This document shows, piece after piece, positions 52,998 through 61,294 of a DNA stretch of 64,000 nucleotides. Position 1 is the stretch's first letter. The number at the start of each line of letters is the position of its first letter. The DNA lies in contig CACYSQ010000001.1 in NCBI GenBank assembly GCA_902777125.1, positions 216,744 to 280,743 on the forward strand, in the 5' to 3' direction. The translations under genes were made by a program, and so were the position numbers. The DNA comes from Ruminococcus flavefaciens. Lineage in GTDB: Bacteria; Bacillota; Clostridia; Oscillospirales; Ruminococcaceae. The notes below the pieces were generated by a model that had not been told where the DNA came from, did no database searches, and saw only the letters and a list, made by a program, of their open reading frames with translations.

Positions 52998-54293
52998 ATG
53001 AAAACCGTTTACACCTGCTTCTGCACGGATATTATCCATGAGGGGCATCTGAATATCATCAATAACGCAAGAAAATACGGCAGAGTCGTTGTCGGCGCAC
53101 TCTGCGACAATGAACTCATTCGCTTCAATAAGTTCCCGACAAAGACACTCGATGAACGCATAAAGCTCTATCAGGGACTCGAAGGCGTTGACGAGGTCAT
53201 CGTCCAGAACGACACCATGTACAACGACGTTATCGACACTCTCAAGCCCGACTACATCGTTCACGGCGACAACTGGAAGGAGGGCGCTGAGTCCTCTATC
53301 AGGGCGAATGTCATAAAGCGCATGGCTGAATACGGCGGCGAGGTCATTGACGTTCCCTACACCTACAATCCTGCCGTGAAGAAGATAGACCGTCAGCTCA
53401 AGGAGAAGCTCGCGATGCCGGAATACCGCAGAAAGCGTCTCCGTCAGCTCATCGACATCTGTCCTATCGTCAAGACTATCGAGGCTCACAGCGGTCTCAC
53501 GGGCCTCATTGCTGAAAAAACCGTTGTCGAGCACGAGGGCAAGCTCGACCAGTTCGATGCGATGTGGGTGAGCTCCCTCTGCGACTCCACCGCAAAGGGC
53601 AAGCCCGATATCGAGCTCGTTGACATGACCTCACGCTTCCGCACTATCGACGATATCATGGAGGTCACTACCAAGCCTATCATATTCGACGGCGATACGG
53701 GCGGACTTACCGAGCATTTCGTTTACACGGTGCGTTCCCTCGAAAGAATGGGCGTCAGCGCTATCATCATCGAGGACAAGAAGGGTCTGAAAAAGAACTC
53801 CCTTTTCGGCACCGAGGTCAAGCAGACACAGGCTACTATCGAGGAAATGAGCGCTAAAATTGCTGCCGGCAAGGAGGCTCAGCTCACGGACGACTTCATG
53901 ATAATCGCCCGCATCGAGAGCCTTATCCTCGAACAGGGCATGGAGGACGCTCTCGCAAGAGCCTTCGCGTTCGTCAAGGCGGGTGCGGACGGCATCATGA
54001 TACACAGCCGCAAGAAGGACCCGGCTGAGATAGTTGAGTTCTGCGACAAATTCCGCGAAAAGGACCAGAAAACACCTATCGTCGTTGTGCCCTCGTCGTT
54101 CAACACCATAACCGAGGACGAGCTCGCAGCTCACGGCGTGAACATCGTTATCTACGCAAATCAGCTCACAAGAAGCGCTTTCCCGGCAATGCAGAAAACT
54201 GCCGAGGACATTCTCCGCTACCACCGCGCAAAGGAAGTTGACGACAGGCTCATGCCTATCAAGGAGATAATCACGCTAATCGACGAGCTTTAA
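52998..54293 (+). CDS. Phosphoenolpyruvate mutase with N-terminal cytidylyltransferase domain
   Basis: PEP mutase makes the C-P bond by rearranging PEP to phosphonopyruvate. Of 431 residues, the N-terminal part (about 1-135) is a TagD/RfaE-like cytidylyltransferase with the HxGH motif (IIHEGHLN, near residue 14). The mutase barrel (about 150-430) has DGDTGG and the hallmark EDKKGLKKNSLFG (near residue 256). PEP mutases fused to a cytidylyltransferase are known from other phosphonate gene sets. GGAGAA precedes the ATG. The decarboxylase follows 10 bases later, which pulls the equilibrium forward. Confidence 0.95.
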   Translation: MKTVYTCFCTDIIHEGHLNIINNARKYGRVVVGALCDNELIRFNKFPTKTLDERIKLYQGLEGVDEVIVQNDTMYNDVIDTLKPDYIVHGDNWKEGAESSIRANVIKRMAEYGGEVIDVPYTYNPAVKKIDRQLKEKLAMPEYRRKRLRQLIDICPIVKTIEAHSGLTGLIAEKTVVEHEGKLDQFDAMWVSSLCDSTAKGKPDIELVDMTSRFRTIDDIMEVTTKPIIFDGDTGGLTEHFVYTVRSLERMGVSAIIIEDKKGLKKNSLFGTEVKQTQATIEEMSAKIAAGKEAQLTDDFMIIARIESLILEQGMEDALARAFAFVKAGADGIMIHSRKKDPAEIVEFCDKFREKDQKTPIVVVPSSFNTITEDELAAHGVNIVIYANQLTRSAFPAMQKTAEDILRYHRAKEVDDRLMPIKEIITLIDEL

Positions 54294-54303
54294 GGAGAAG
54301 AAT

Positions 54304-55425
54304 ATGAAAGTTGAAAAATTAGTCGAGCTCATCGGCGCTGACTTCTACACGGGCGTTCCCGACAGTCAGCTCAAGGCTCTCTGCAACTACCTGATAAACA
54401 CCTACGGCATCGACAAGAGCCACCACATCATCGCCGCTAACGAGGGCAACTGCACTGCTCTTGCGGCAGGCTACCACCTCGCGACAGGCAAGGTCCCGGT
54501 CGTATATATGCAGAATTCCGGCGAGGGCAATATCATCAACCCCGTTGCATCGCTGCTCAACGACAAGGTCTACGCGATACCGATGCTGTTCATCGTGGGC
54601 TGGAGAGGCGAACCGGGTATCCATGACGAGCCCCAGCACATCTATCAGGGCGAGGTAACTGTCAAGCTCCTCGAGGATATGGACATCGAGGTCTTCGTTA
54701 TCGGAAAGGACACCTCCGATGACGAGGTGAAGACTGCAATGGAGAGGTTCCGCGGAGTTTTCGCTCAGGGAAAGCAGGCTGCCTTCGTTATCCGAAAGGG
54801 TGCTCTCAGCTACGACGAAAAGGTCGTATACTCCAACTCCAACACCATGGTGCGCGAGGAGATAATCCGGCATATCGCGGCGGCTGCTGGTGAGGACCCG
54901 ATAGTTTCCACGACCGGCAAGGCGAGCCGTGAGCTCTTCGAGATACGCGAGGCGAACGGTCAGTCCCACAAGTACGATTTCCTCACGGTAGGCTCAATGG
55001 GACACAGCTCCTCTATCGCACTCGGTATCGCTCTCAACAAGCCTGAGCAGCGGATATGGTGCATCGACGGTGACGGCGCTGTTCTCATGCACATGGGAAG
55101 CATGGCTGTTCTCGGAGCTAATGCGCCGAAGAACCTTATCCACATCGTCATCAACAACGGCGCACATGAGACAGTCGGCGGAATGCCCACTGTTGCGGCA
55201 GATATCGACCTCGTTGCGGTCGCAAAGGGCTGCGGCTATCCGAACGCCGTCAGTGCGGACAGCTTTGAGGCTCTCGACCGTAAGCTTGAAGCTGCAAAGG
55301 CACGGAACGAGCTCTCGCTCATTGAGGTGAAGTGCTCTATCGGTGCGCGTGACGACCTCGGACGTCCCACTACTACTGCTCTCGAAAACAAGCAGAACTT
55401 CATGGCATATCTGAAAGAACTCTGA
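54304..55425 (+). CDS. Phosphonopyruvate decarboxylase
   Basis: This thiamine-diphosphate enzyme converts phosphonopyruvate to phosphonoacetaldehyde. The 373-residue protein has the N-terminal pyrimidine domain (DFYTGVPDSQLKALCNYL; glutamate in AANEGNCTALAAGYHLATG) and the C-terminal ThDP domain with GDGA in IDGDGAVLMHMGSM and the NNGAHETVGG segment. It ends the four-gene phosphonate set. AAGGAG precedes the ATG. Two copies of a GGACCGCATTTTGCGGTCC hairpin follow. Confidence 0.95.
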   Translation: MKVEKLVELIGADFYTGVPDSQLKALCNYLINTYGIDKSHHIIAANEGNCTALAAGYHLATGKVPVVYMQNSGEGNIINPVASLLNDKVYAIPMLFIVGWRGEPGIHDEPQHIYQGEVTVKLLEDMDIEVFVIGKDTSDDEVKTAMERFRGVFAQGKQAAFVIRKGALSYDEKVVYSNSNTMVREEIIRHIAAAAGEDPIVSTTGKASRELFEIREANGQSHKYDFLTVGSMGHSSSIALGIALNKPEQRIWCIDGDGAVLMHMGSMAVLGANAPKNLIHIVINNGAHETVGGMPTVAADIDLVAVAKGCGYPNAVSADSFEALDRKLEAAKARNELSLIEVKCSIGARDDLGRPTTTALENKQNFMAYLKEL

Positions 55426-55435
55426 TACCTAAGAA

Positions 55436-55455
55436 GGGACCGCATTTTGCGGTCC
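55436..55455 (+). terminator. Hairpin after the decarboxylase gene, copy 1
   Basis: GGGACCGC-ATTTT-GCGGTCC; the same hairpin recurs at 55609-55632. A poor T tract follows this copy. Confidence 0.6.
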
Positions 55456-55497
55456 TAAGTTTGTCGAAAAAGTCGAATCAAACGTGTACAGCAACAC

Positions 55498-55569
55498 GGG
55501 CGCTCGGAAAGCGCCCCTACAATTCGGTTATATACCATCGTTTCGTGTAGGGGCGAGTTCCGCTCGCCC
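55498..55569. repeat. Two facing TAGGGG palindromes
   Basis: GGGCGCTCGGAAAGCGCCCCTACA (55498-55522) and TGTAGGGGCGAGTTCCGCTCGCCC (55546-55569) lie head to head about 24 bases apart, each with its own hairpin. They fit the dispersed TAGGGGC family. Confidence 0.7.
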
Positions 55570-55608
55570 GCAATCTCATGATTAATTTTTAGGTTTTTTG
55601 ACACTCTG

Positions 55609-55632
55609 GGGACCGCATTTTGCGGTCCTTTT
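55609..55632 (+). terminator. Hairpin copy 2 with T tract
   Basis: GGGACCGC-ATTTT-GCGGTCC followed by TTTTT, the functional terminator of the phosphonate operon. Confidence 0.8.
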
Positions 55633-55691
55633 TGCTGCCGTGTCATTGCGCAGGTCTGCGGCATATAATGGAGGGAAAGGAGCTGGTCGGG

Positions 55692-56042
55692 GTGGAAACA
55701 GCAATTCTCATACCTCTTGCGGTACTCGTCATAATAGCCGTTCTGGAGGTGATATGCCTTGTCTCCGGGAAACGCGGGTGCGAACGGACGCCGCTGACTG
55801 TTGCTGTTCCGGTGTTTTCAGACAGCGAGGCTCTCGCGAACGCCCTCGCAAGAGTGCGGGACACTATCCTCCGCGGACGCTGTACTATCGACAGGATCAT
55901 ACTCATAGACTACGGTGCAGATGAGGCTTCCGCGGAGCTTTGCGGGGAGTTCTGCCGGGACTTCCGGGAGGCGCTGTTCATCAAGCCGGAGGACGCGAGA
56001 AATATTTTTGCGGAAATATTTGCAATTTCCGCAGAAATGTAG
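55692..56042 (+). CDS. Small membrane-anchored hypothetical protein
   Basis: The 116-residue protein starts with a membrane helix (ETAILIPLAVLVIIAVLEVI, residues 2-21), followed by a soluble domain of alternating strands and helices (LTVAVPVF, RCTIDRIILIDYG). GTG 55692 follows AAAGGAG; an ATG 24 bases upstream lacks a ribosome site. It lies between the phosphonate operon terminator and recD2 and has no identified partner. I do not recognise the family. Confidence 0.6.
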   Translation: METAILIPLAVLVIIAVLEVICLVSGKRGCERTPLTVAVPVFSDSEALANALARVRDTILRGRCTIDRIILIDYGADEASAELCGEFCRDFREALFIKPEDARNIFAEIFAISAEM

Positions 56043-56079
56043 TATAATAAAAAAAGTTGCAGATTATCAATGCGTAATT

Positions 56080-56196
56080 AATTGAGAATGGTGAATTGAG
56101 AATTAAGGTATCGCCTTACGGCGATATTAATTCAAATCCGTCTGCCGTAAGGCAGACACAGCAATTCTACATTCTCAATTCTGAATTCTCAATTTG
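56080..56196. repeat. MITE-like element with AATTGAGAAT ends
   Basis: Left-end repeats of AATTGAGAAT (56090-56103) are mirrored at the right by ATTCTCAATT copies (56171-56194). Inside are GTATCGCCTTACGGCGAT (56108-56125) and TCTGCCGTAAGGCAGA (56141-56156). The core recurs at 23323-23340. No transposase is encoded, so it would move in trans. Confidence 0.7.
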
Positions 56197-56220
56197 AATA
56201 CAAAAACAGGGGTGAAATGC

Positions 56221-58500
56221 TTGGAAAACGAGCTGCTGCACATCGAGGGTACGGTCGAGAATGTGCTGTTCAGAAATGCCGAAAACGGCTATACTGTTAT
56301 CGACCTTGACGCCGGCGGTGAGCTTATCACCGTGGTCGGCGAGCTCGGCGAGGTCGAGGAGGGCGAGGGTCTTATCCTCGAGGGCAGCTATGTCACCCAC
56401 AGGAAGTTCGGGACTCAGTTCCGGGCGGAATACTGCGAGAGAAAGCTTCCGGATACGGTCGTCAACATCGAGAAGTACCTCGCCTCCGGAGCAATAAAGG
56501 GCATAGGTCCCGGACTTGCAAAAAAGATTGTCAACACCTTCGGCGCACAGACTCTCGATATCATGGAGAACGACCCCATGCGTCTCAGCGAGATAAAGGG
56601 CATCTCCCGCGTGAAATGCGAGGAGATCGCCGATGAGGCGAGGAAGCTCTTCACTCTCCGCTGCATTCTCGCGTTCCTTTCGCAGTACGGCATCAGGTCG
56701 CAGTACGCGATGCGTGTCTACCGGAAGTACAGCGGCGATGCAATGGCGCTTATCCGCATGAACCCCTACATAATGTGCGGCGAGACTATCGAGCTCGATT
56801 TCAGGAAGGCTGACGAGATAGCTGCTGACCTCCATATCAGCAGGAATGACAGCAAGCGTGTCATTGCCGGTATGCAGTACATACTCAGGGCTAATACGAC
56901 CCTCGGACACTCCTGTCTTCCGCTTGAAACGCTGCTCACAAAGGCTTCAAACGCTCTCGGCGTGAGCGAGCAGGACTTCTACGCTTCATACAATGCAGCC
57001 CTCGACGACAACGAGCTGTTCGAGTACGTCAAGAATGAACGCGAATACGTCTATCTTCCGGACTATTTCTACGCGGAACAGTTCATTGCCGACAGGATAC
57101 ATATTCTCAGGGACTTCTCCTCGCCGGAGGATTTCGATTACGATGACCTCATCGACATCGAGGAGGAGGAACACAATATCCGCTATGAGACCCTGCAAAG
57201 GCAGGCTATCACTACCGCTATATCACGCGGTCTGATGATACTCACGGGCGGTCCCGGCACAGGTAAGACCACTACCCTGAACGCTATTATCTCCCTGTTC
57301 GAGAAACGCGGCAGCCGTGTACTGCTTGCCGCTCCGACCGGACGAGCTGCAAAGCGTATGTCCGACCTCACAGGTCAGGAGGCTAAGACAATTCACCGTC
57401 TGCTCGAGGTGGTCTACGATTCCGGCGGACGCACGGTTTTCGCGCATAACGAGAACAATCCGCTTGAATGCGACGTTCTTGTGGTGGACGAGATGTCGAT
57501 GGTGGACGTTATCCTTTTCGAGAAGCTGCTCCGTGCGGTAAGGCTCGGCTGTAAGCTCGTAATGGTAGGGGACAGCGACCAGCTCCCATCAGTAGGTGCG
57601 GGAAACCTCCTCGGCGACCTCATCGCAAGCGGCATCGTCCCGACGATAAGGCTCAGCGAGATATTCCGTCAGGCAAGACAGAGCTGCATCATCACCAACG
57701 CGCACAGGATAGTTTCCGGGGAATACCCCGACCTCACACGCAAGGACAACGATTTCTTCTTCTTCAAGCGCGATGACCCTGAGAAGTCTCTCCGGCTCGT
57801 TGCAGACCTCGTCAGGACAAGGCTCCCGAAGGCTTACGGCTATTCTCCCACGGAGGACATACAGGTGCTCACGCCGTCAAGGAAGGGCACACTCGGCGCT
57901 GTCGAGCTGAACAAGGTGCTCCAGCAGGAGCTAAACCCTCCCGCTGCCGGAAAATCGGAGTACAAGAGCTTCATCTACACCTTCCGCGAGGGCGACAAGG
58001 TCATGCAGACCCGCAATAACTACGACATTGTCTGGAGCAGGGACCGTGAACAGGGTACCGGCATCTACAACGGCGATATCGGCACCATAAAAAAGATAAG
58101 TCCGGCAGCTATGACTGCCGTGATAGAATTTGACGGCAGAACTGCGAGCTATCCGTTCGACCTGCTGTCACAGATAGAGCTTGCCTATGCGATAACAGTG
58201 CATAAAAGTCAGGGCTGCGAGTTCGAGGCGGTAATAATCCCGGTAATGGAGGGCTTCGAGAAGCTATCCTACCGCAATCTGCTGTATACCGCAGTCACCC
58301 GTGCAAAAAAGCTGCTCATACTCATAGGCTCGGAGGAAAAGATAAACGCTATGGTGGACAACAACAAGCGTACAAAGAGATACACCTGCCTGAGAGATAT
58401 GCTGACAGCGGGCGTTAAAACAAAGGCTTCACAGTCGGAAAAACCCGGTCTGCTCGAAGTCCTCGGAATGATAGAAGGAAAGGAAGGCAATAATGGCTAA
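56221..58500 (+). CDS. recD2: ATP-dependent RecD-like DNA helicase RecD2
   Basis: This SF1B 5'-3' helicase acts in DNA repair without RecBC. The 759-residue protein has an N-terminal OB region (EGTVENVLFRNAENGYTVI), a helix-hairpin-helix segment (GIGPGLAKKIVNTFG), motif I GGPGTGKTTT (near residue 342), motif II VVDEMSMVD, and the C-terminal motif VI TAVTRAKKLLILIG preceded by ITVHKSQGCEF. The TTG start at 56221 follows AGGGGTGA, and the product then begins ENELLHIEGTVE as in other RecD2 proteins. The mreB-like gene overlaps its end by eight bases. Confidence 0.95.
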   Translation: MENELLHIEGTVENVLFRNAENGYTVIDLDAGGELITVVGELGEVEEGEGLILEGSYVTHRKFGTQFRAEYCERKLPDTVVNIEKYLASGAIKGIGPGLAKKIVNTFGAQTLDIMENDPMRLSEIKGISRVKCEEIADEARKLFTLRCILAFLSQYGIRSQYAMRVYRKYSGDAMALIRMNPYIMCGETIELDFRKADEIAADLHISRNDSKRVIAGMQYILRANTTLGHSCLPLETLLTKASNALGVSEQDFYASYNAALDDNELFEYVKNEREYVYLPDYFYAEQFIADRIHILRDFSSPEDFDYDDLIDIEEEEHNIRYETLQRQAITTAISRGLMILTGGPGTGKTTTLNAIISLFEKRGSRVLLAAPTGRAAKRMSDLTGQEAKTIHRLLEVVYDSGGRTVFAHNENNPLECDVLVVDEMSMVDVILFEKLLRAVRLGCKLVMVGDSDQLPSVGAGNLLGDLIASGIVPTIRLSEIFRQARQSCIITNAHRIVSGEYPDLTRKDNDFFFFKRDDPEKSLRLVADLVRTRLPKAYGYSPTEDIQVLTPSRKGTLGAVELNKVLQQELNPPAAGKSEYKSFIYTFREGDKVMQTRNNYDIVWSRDREQGTGIYNGDIGTIKKISPAAMTAVIEFDGRTASYPFDLLSQIELAYAITVHKSQGCEFEAVIIPVMEGFEKLSYRNLLYTAVTRAKKLLILIGSEEKINAMVDNNKRTKRYTCLRDMLTAGVKTKASQSEKPGLLEVLGMIEGKEGNNG

Positions 58501-59512
58501 TACAGATATAGGTATCGACCTCGGTACATCAAATATCGTTATGACTATGGGAAACAAGGGCGTGGTCCTGAGCGAGCCCTCGGTCATAGCCTACAACATC
58601 AGAACGGAGAGAGTTCTCGCGGTCGGAAAGGAAGCCTACGAGATGATAGGCAGAAATCCGGAGTATATCGCGGTAGTGCGTCCCATAAGCGAGGGCGTCA
58701 TCTCGGACGATGACCTCGCCCACAGCATGATAAGGGAGTTTATCCTCAAGGTAACGGGACACCAGCTCATAAAGCCGCGCATCGTCATCTGCATACCCTC
58801 GTTCATCACGGATATCGAGAGCCGTGCAGTCGTTGACGCCGCAAAGAGTGCCGGCTCGCGGCAGGTCTACCTCATACAGGAGCCTATCGCTGCCATGATA
58901 GGCGCCGGCGTTAACATCACAAAGGCAAAGGGTCACATGATAGTCGATATCGGCGGCGGTACTACTGACGTCGCTATCGTTTCCATGAACGGCGTTGTCA
59001 CCTCACACACCATAAAGATCGCCGGAAACGCTATCGACCGTTCTATCATGAAGTATATGCAGAACAAGTTCAAGCTCCTGATAGGGGAGAGGACTGCCGA
59101 AAAGGTCAAAATGGAGCTCTGCAACCTCTACGACCCCAGCGAGGAAATGACCTACATGGTCAAGGGAAGAAGCCTCCTGAAAGGTCTTCCGGCACAGGTC
59201 CTCCTCAGCGAGACCGAGCTTTTCGAGGCTATCGAGGACGATGCCTTCGCTATCATGGAGGCGATACGAAAGGTCCTCGAGGACGCTCCGCCTGAGCTTG
59301 TCGGCGATATCTACGATAACGGCCTGCTCATGACCGGCGGAGGTGCGCTGCTCGGAGGCTTCCCGCAGCTCATCAAGCGTACCCTCGGCATAAACTGCAA
59401 CATCGCAAAGGACTCCATAAACTGCGTCGCAAAGGGCACGGGCATGGCCTTCGGCAGAATGACCACTCTCCTCGACGGCTTCGAGTCCGCTACTGTTTAC
59501 AAGTACAGATGA
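58493..59512 (+). CDS. Rod-shape protein of the MreB/Mbl family
   Basis: This bacterial actin homologue would form filaments under the membrane that guide cell-wall growth. The 339-residue protein has the phosphate 1 motif GIDLGTSNIVM, the phosphate 2 motif VDIGGGTTDVAIV (near residue 152) and the adenosine motif LMTGGGALLGGF near 284. It lacks mreC/mreD next to it and is coupled to recD2 by an eight-base overlap, so it is likely an extra MreB/Mbl-type paralogue. GGAAGG precedes the ATG. Confidence 0.92.
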   Translation: MANTDIGIDLGTSNIVMTMGNKGVVLSEPSVIAYNIRTERVLAVGKEAYEMIGRNPEYIAVVRPISEGVISDDDLAHSMIREFILKVTGHQLIKPRIVICIPSFITDIESRAVVDAAKSAGSRQVYLIQEPIAAMIGAGVNITKAKGHMIVDIGGGTTDVAIVSMNGVVTSHTIKIAGNAIDRSIMKYMQNKFKLLIGERTAEKVKMELCNLYDPSEEMTYMVKGRSLLKGLPAQVLLSETELFEAIEDDAFAIMEAIRKVLEDAPPELVGDIYDNGLLMTGGGALLGGFPQLIKRTLGINCNIAKDSINCVAKGTGMAFGRMTTLLDGFESATVYKYR

Positions 59513-59540
59513 CAAAACTGCCTCAAAGATCTGGCTGCAC

Positions 59541-59569
59541 TTGACTAATTACGAAATTTGGGGTATAAT
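59541..59569 (+). promoter_or_regulatory. Promoter of the Mrp-type ATPase gene
   Basis: TTGACT (59541-59546), 17 bases, TATAAT (59564-59569). Confidence 0.85.
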
Positions 59570-59609
59570 AGAATTATTCTATAACTAAACTAAGGAGTGT
59601 TTTAATAAA

Positions 59610-60431
59610 ATGAGCGAATGTACACACGACTGCTCAAGCTGCGGAAGCGACTGCTCCAGCAGAAAAGAGCCGCAGAGCTTCCTCGAAAAGCCCAATCAGA
59701 TGAGCAATATCGGCAAGGTCATCGGAGTTGTCAGCGGAAAGGGCGGCGTTGGCAAGACCCTTGTATCCTCAATGCTGGCAGTTACTATGCAGAGAGCCGG
59801 CAAAAATGTCGGTATCCTCGATGCTGATATAACAGGACCTTCCGTTCCGAAGGCTTTCGGAGTTCACGAAAAGGCTGATGCCTGCGAGTTCGGCATAATC
59901 CCGGTAAAGAGCAAAATGGGCATCGACGTTATGTCCGTCAACCTCCTCCTCGAAAACGAGAGCGACCCTGTCGTATGGAGAGGTCCTGTTATCGCAGGCG
60001 TTGTAAAGCAGTTCTGGACCGATGTTATCTGGAAGGACATCGACTGTCTCGTAGTTGATATGCCTCCGGGAACAGGCGACGTTCCGCTTACCGTGTTCCA
60101 GTCCCTCCCTGTGAACGGCATCGTTATCGTTACGTCACCGCAGGAGCTCGTTTCCATGATAGTAGAGAAAGCCGTTAAAATGGCTAAGCTCATGAATATC
60201 CCGATACTCGGAATAATCGAGAATATGAGCTACTACGAATGTCCCGACTGCGGAAAGCGTCACAGCATCTACGGTGAGAGCCATATCGAGGAGATCGCCG
60301 CACAGTATGATATACCGGTCCTTGCAAAGCTGCCGGTCTGCACCGATCTTGCAAAGCACTGCGACCAGGGTACTATCGAGCTCTTCGAGGGCGACTGGCT
60401 CAACGAGGCTGCTGAAAAGATAATGGAATAA
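59610..60431 (+). CDS. Mrp/NBP35-type Fe-S carrier ATPase
   Basis: This P-loop ATPase carries or inserts Fe-S clusters. The 273-residue protein has a Cys-rich N-terminus (CTHDCSSCGSDCSS, NBP35-like), the deviant Walker A GVVSGKGGVGKT (near residue 44), DADITGPSVPK, Walker B VVDMPPGTGD, and a C-terminal CxxC (YECPDCGK, near residue 212) that holds a bridging cluster in the dimer. TAAGGAG precedes the ATG. It may cooperate with the SufC/SufB pair at 39.6 kb. Confidence 0.93.
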   Translation: MSECTHDCSSCGSDCSSRKEPQSFLEKPNQMSNIGKVIGVVSGKGGVGKTLVSSMLAVTMQRAGKNVGILDADITGPSVPKAFGVHEKADACEFGIIPVKSKMGIDVMSVNLLLENESDPVVWRGPVIAGVVKQFWTDVIWKDIDCLVVDMPPGTGDVPLTVFQSLPVNGIVIVTSPQELVSMIVEKAVKMAKLMNIPILGIIENMSYYECPDCGKRHSIYGESHIEEIAAQYDIPVLAKLPVCTDLAKHCDQGTIELFEGDWLNEAAEKIME

Positions 60432-60448
60432 GCGTATTTTTGTATAAG

Positions 60449-60476
60449 AAAAGGACGTCCGGAGACGTCCTTTTTT
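60449..60476. terminator. Bidirectional terminator after the Mrp gene
   Basis: AAAAGGACGTC-CGGA-GACGTCCTTTTTT serves both converging genes. Confidence 0.9.
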
Positions 60477-60488
60477 ATTTAGCAGATG

Positions 60489-61070
60489 TTATTCCTCAAA
60501 GCTGAATTTGATGTGCTTGTCGTATTTCTCGTTGAGTACAAATTCATCGCCCTTTTTATCGTAAAGGCGCATACGAACGATCTCGGCGCCTCCGAAAACA
60601 TCGCACTTGACCTTCAGACCGGCACCTGCACTTCCGTTGAATAAGGCGAGGAAGCGTTTCCCGTTTTCATCAGCCTTGCTTCCGCGGAGACCTATAAAAT
60701 GCAGTCCCTTGGGCTCGCGGTCTACCTCTTCGCCGTCAACCAGAAGAACAGACGTCATCTTATTTACAGCCTCGACCTTATGGCCGCCGAACTCCGCAGA
60801 GTAGGTCTTGGTCTTGGAGTCGTACTCGGTCTCGAGGGGAGTACCGATTATGCAGTAGCATACGCCTGCTGTGAAGGAACCGCCTGCGCCGGATATCACC
60901 ACAAAGCATTTCTCGTCTGTTTCCGGAAGGTCAAAGAGAAACTCCGAGGACATACGTATACCGGGCTTGCTCTCTGCAACGAGCTTGCCGTCCAGGTATA
61001 CCTTCTCGGTAGAAGTGCTGTTCTCAACGCTGATCTCGTGACCTTTCCAATCACCCTTAAAAAGTTTCAT
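60489..61070 (-). CDS. Conserved hypothetical protein, soluble and beta-rich
   Basis: The 193-residue protein begins MKLFKGDWKGHEISVENST and is made mostly of predicted strands with short turns (KVYLDGKLVAES, FVVISGAGGSFTAG, VLLVDGEEV, KVKCDVFGG). There is no signal peptide, membrane segment or known motif. It has its own perfect promoter and shares a terminator with the Mrp gene. GAGGGAA precedes the ATG at 61070. I do not recognise the family. Confidence 0.75.
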   Translation of the reverse strand: MKLFKGDWKGHEISVENSTSTEKVYLDGKLVAESKPGIRMSSEFLFDLPETDEKCFVVISGAGGSFTAGVCYCIIGTPLETEYDSKTKTYSAEFGGHKVEAVNKMTSVLLVDGEEVDREPKGLHFIGLRGSKADENGKRFLALFNGSAGAGLKVKCDVFGGAEIVRMRLYDKKGDEFVLNEKYDKHIKFSFEE

Positions 61071-61136
61071 TCCAATTCCCTCTTTTCATGATGTTATGTA
61101 CAGCTCCGGCTGGATAAGCCTTTGCGGCACGGATAA

Positions 61137-61165
61137 ATTATAACACAATATCCAAATACTGTCAA
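61137..61165 (-). promoter_or_regulatory. Promoter of the beta-rich hypothetical gene
   Basis: Minus strand TTGACA (61165-61160), 17 bases, TATAAT (61142-61137). Confidence 0.85.
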
Positions 61166-61219
61166 TACTTTTTGTGATATTTGTTGCCTTTCCCAGACTT
61201 TGTCCCTGTAAATTTAAAG

Positions 61220-61248
61220 TTGACTTTTTCGATGTAAAGTGGTATAAT
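61220..61248 (+). promoter_or_regulatory. Promoter of aroB
   Basis: TTGACT (61220-61225), 17 bases, TATAAT (61243-61248). Confidence 0.85.
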
Positions 61249-61294
61249 AAATGCAGAAAACCGGCAGTGAAAACCTGCCAAAAAGGAGTTAACC

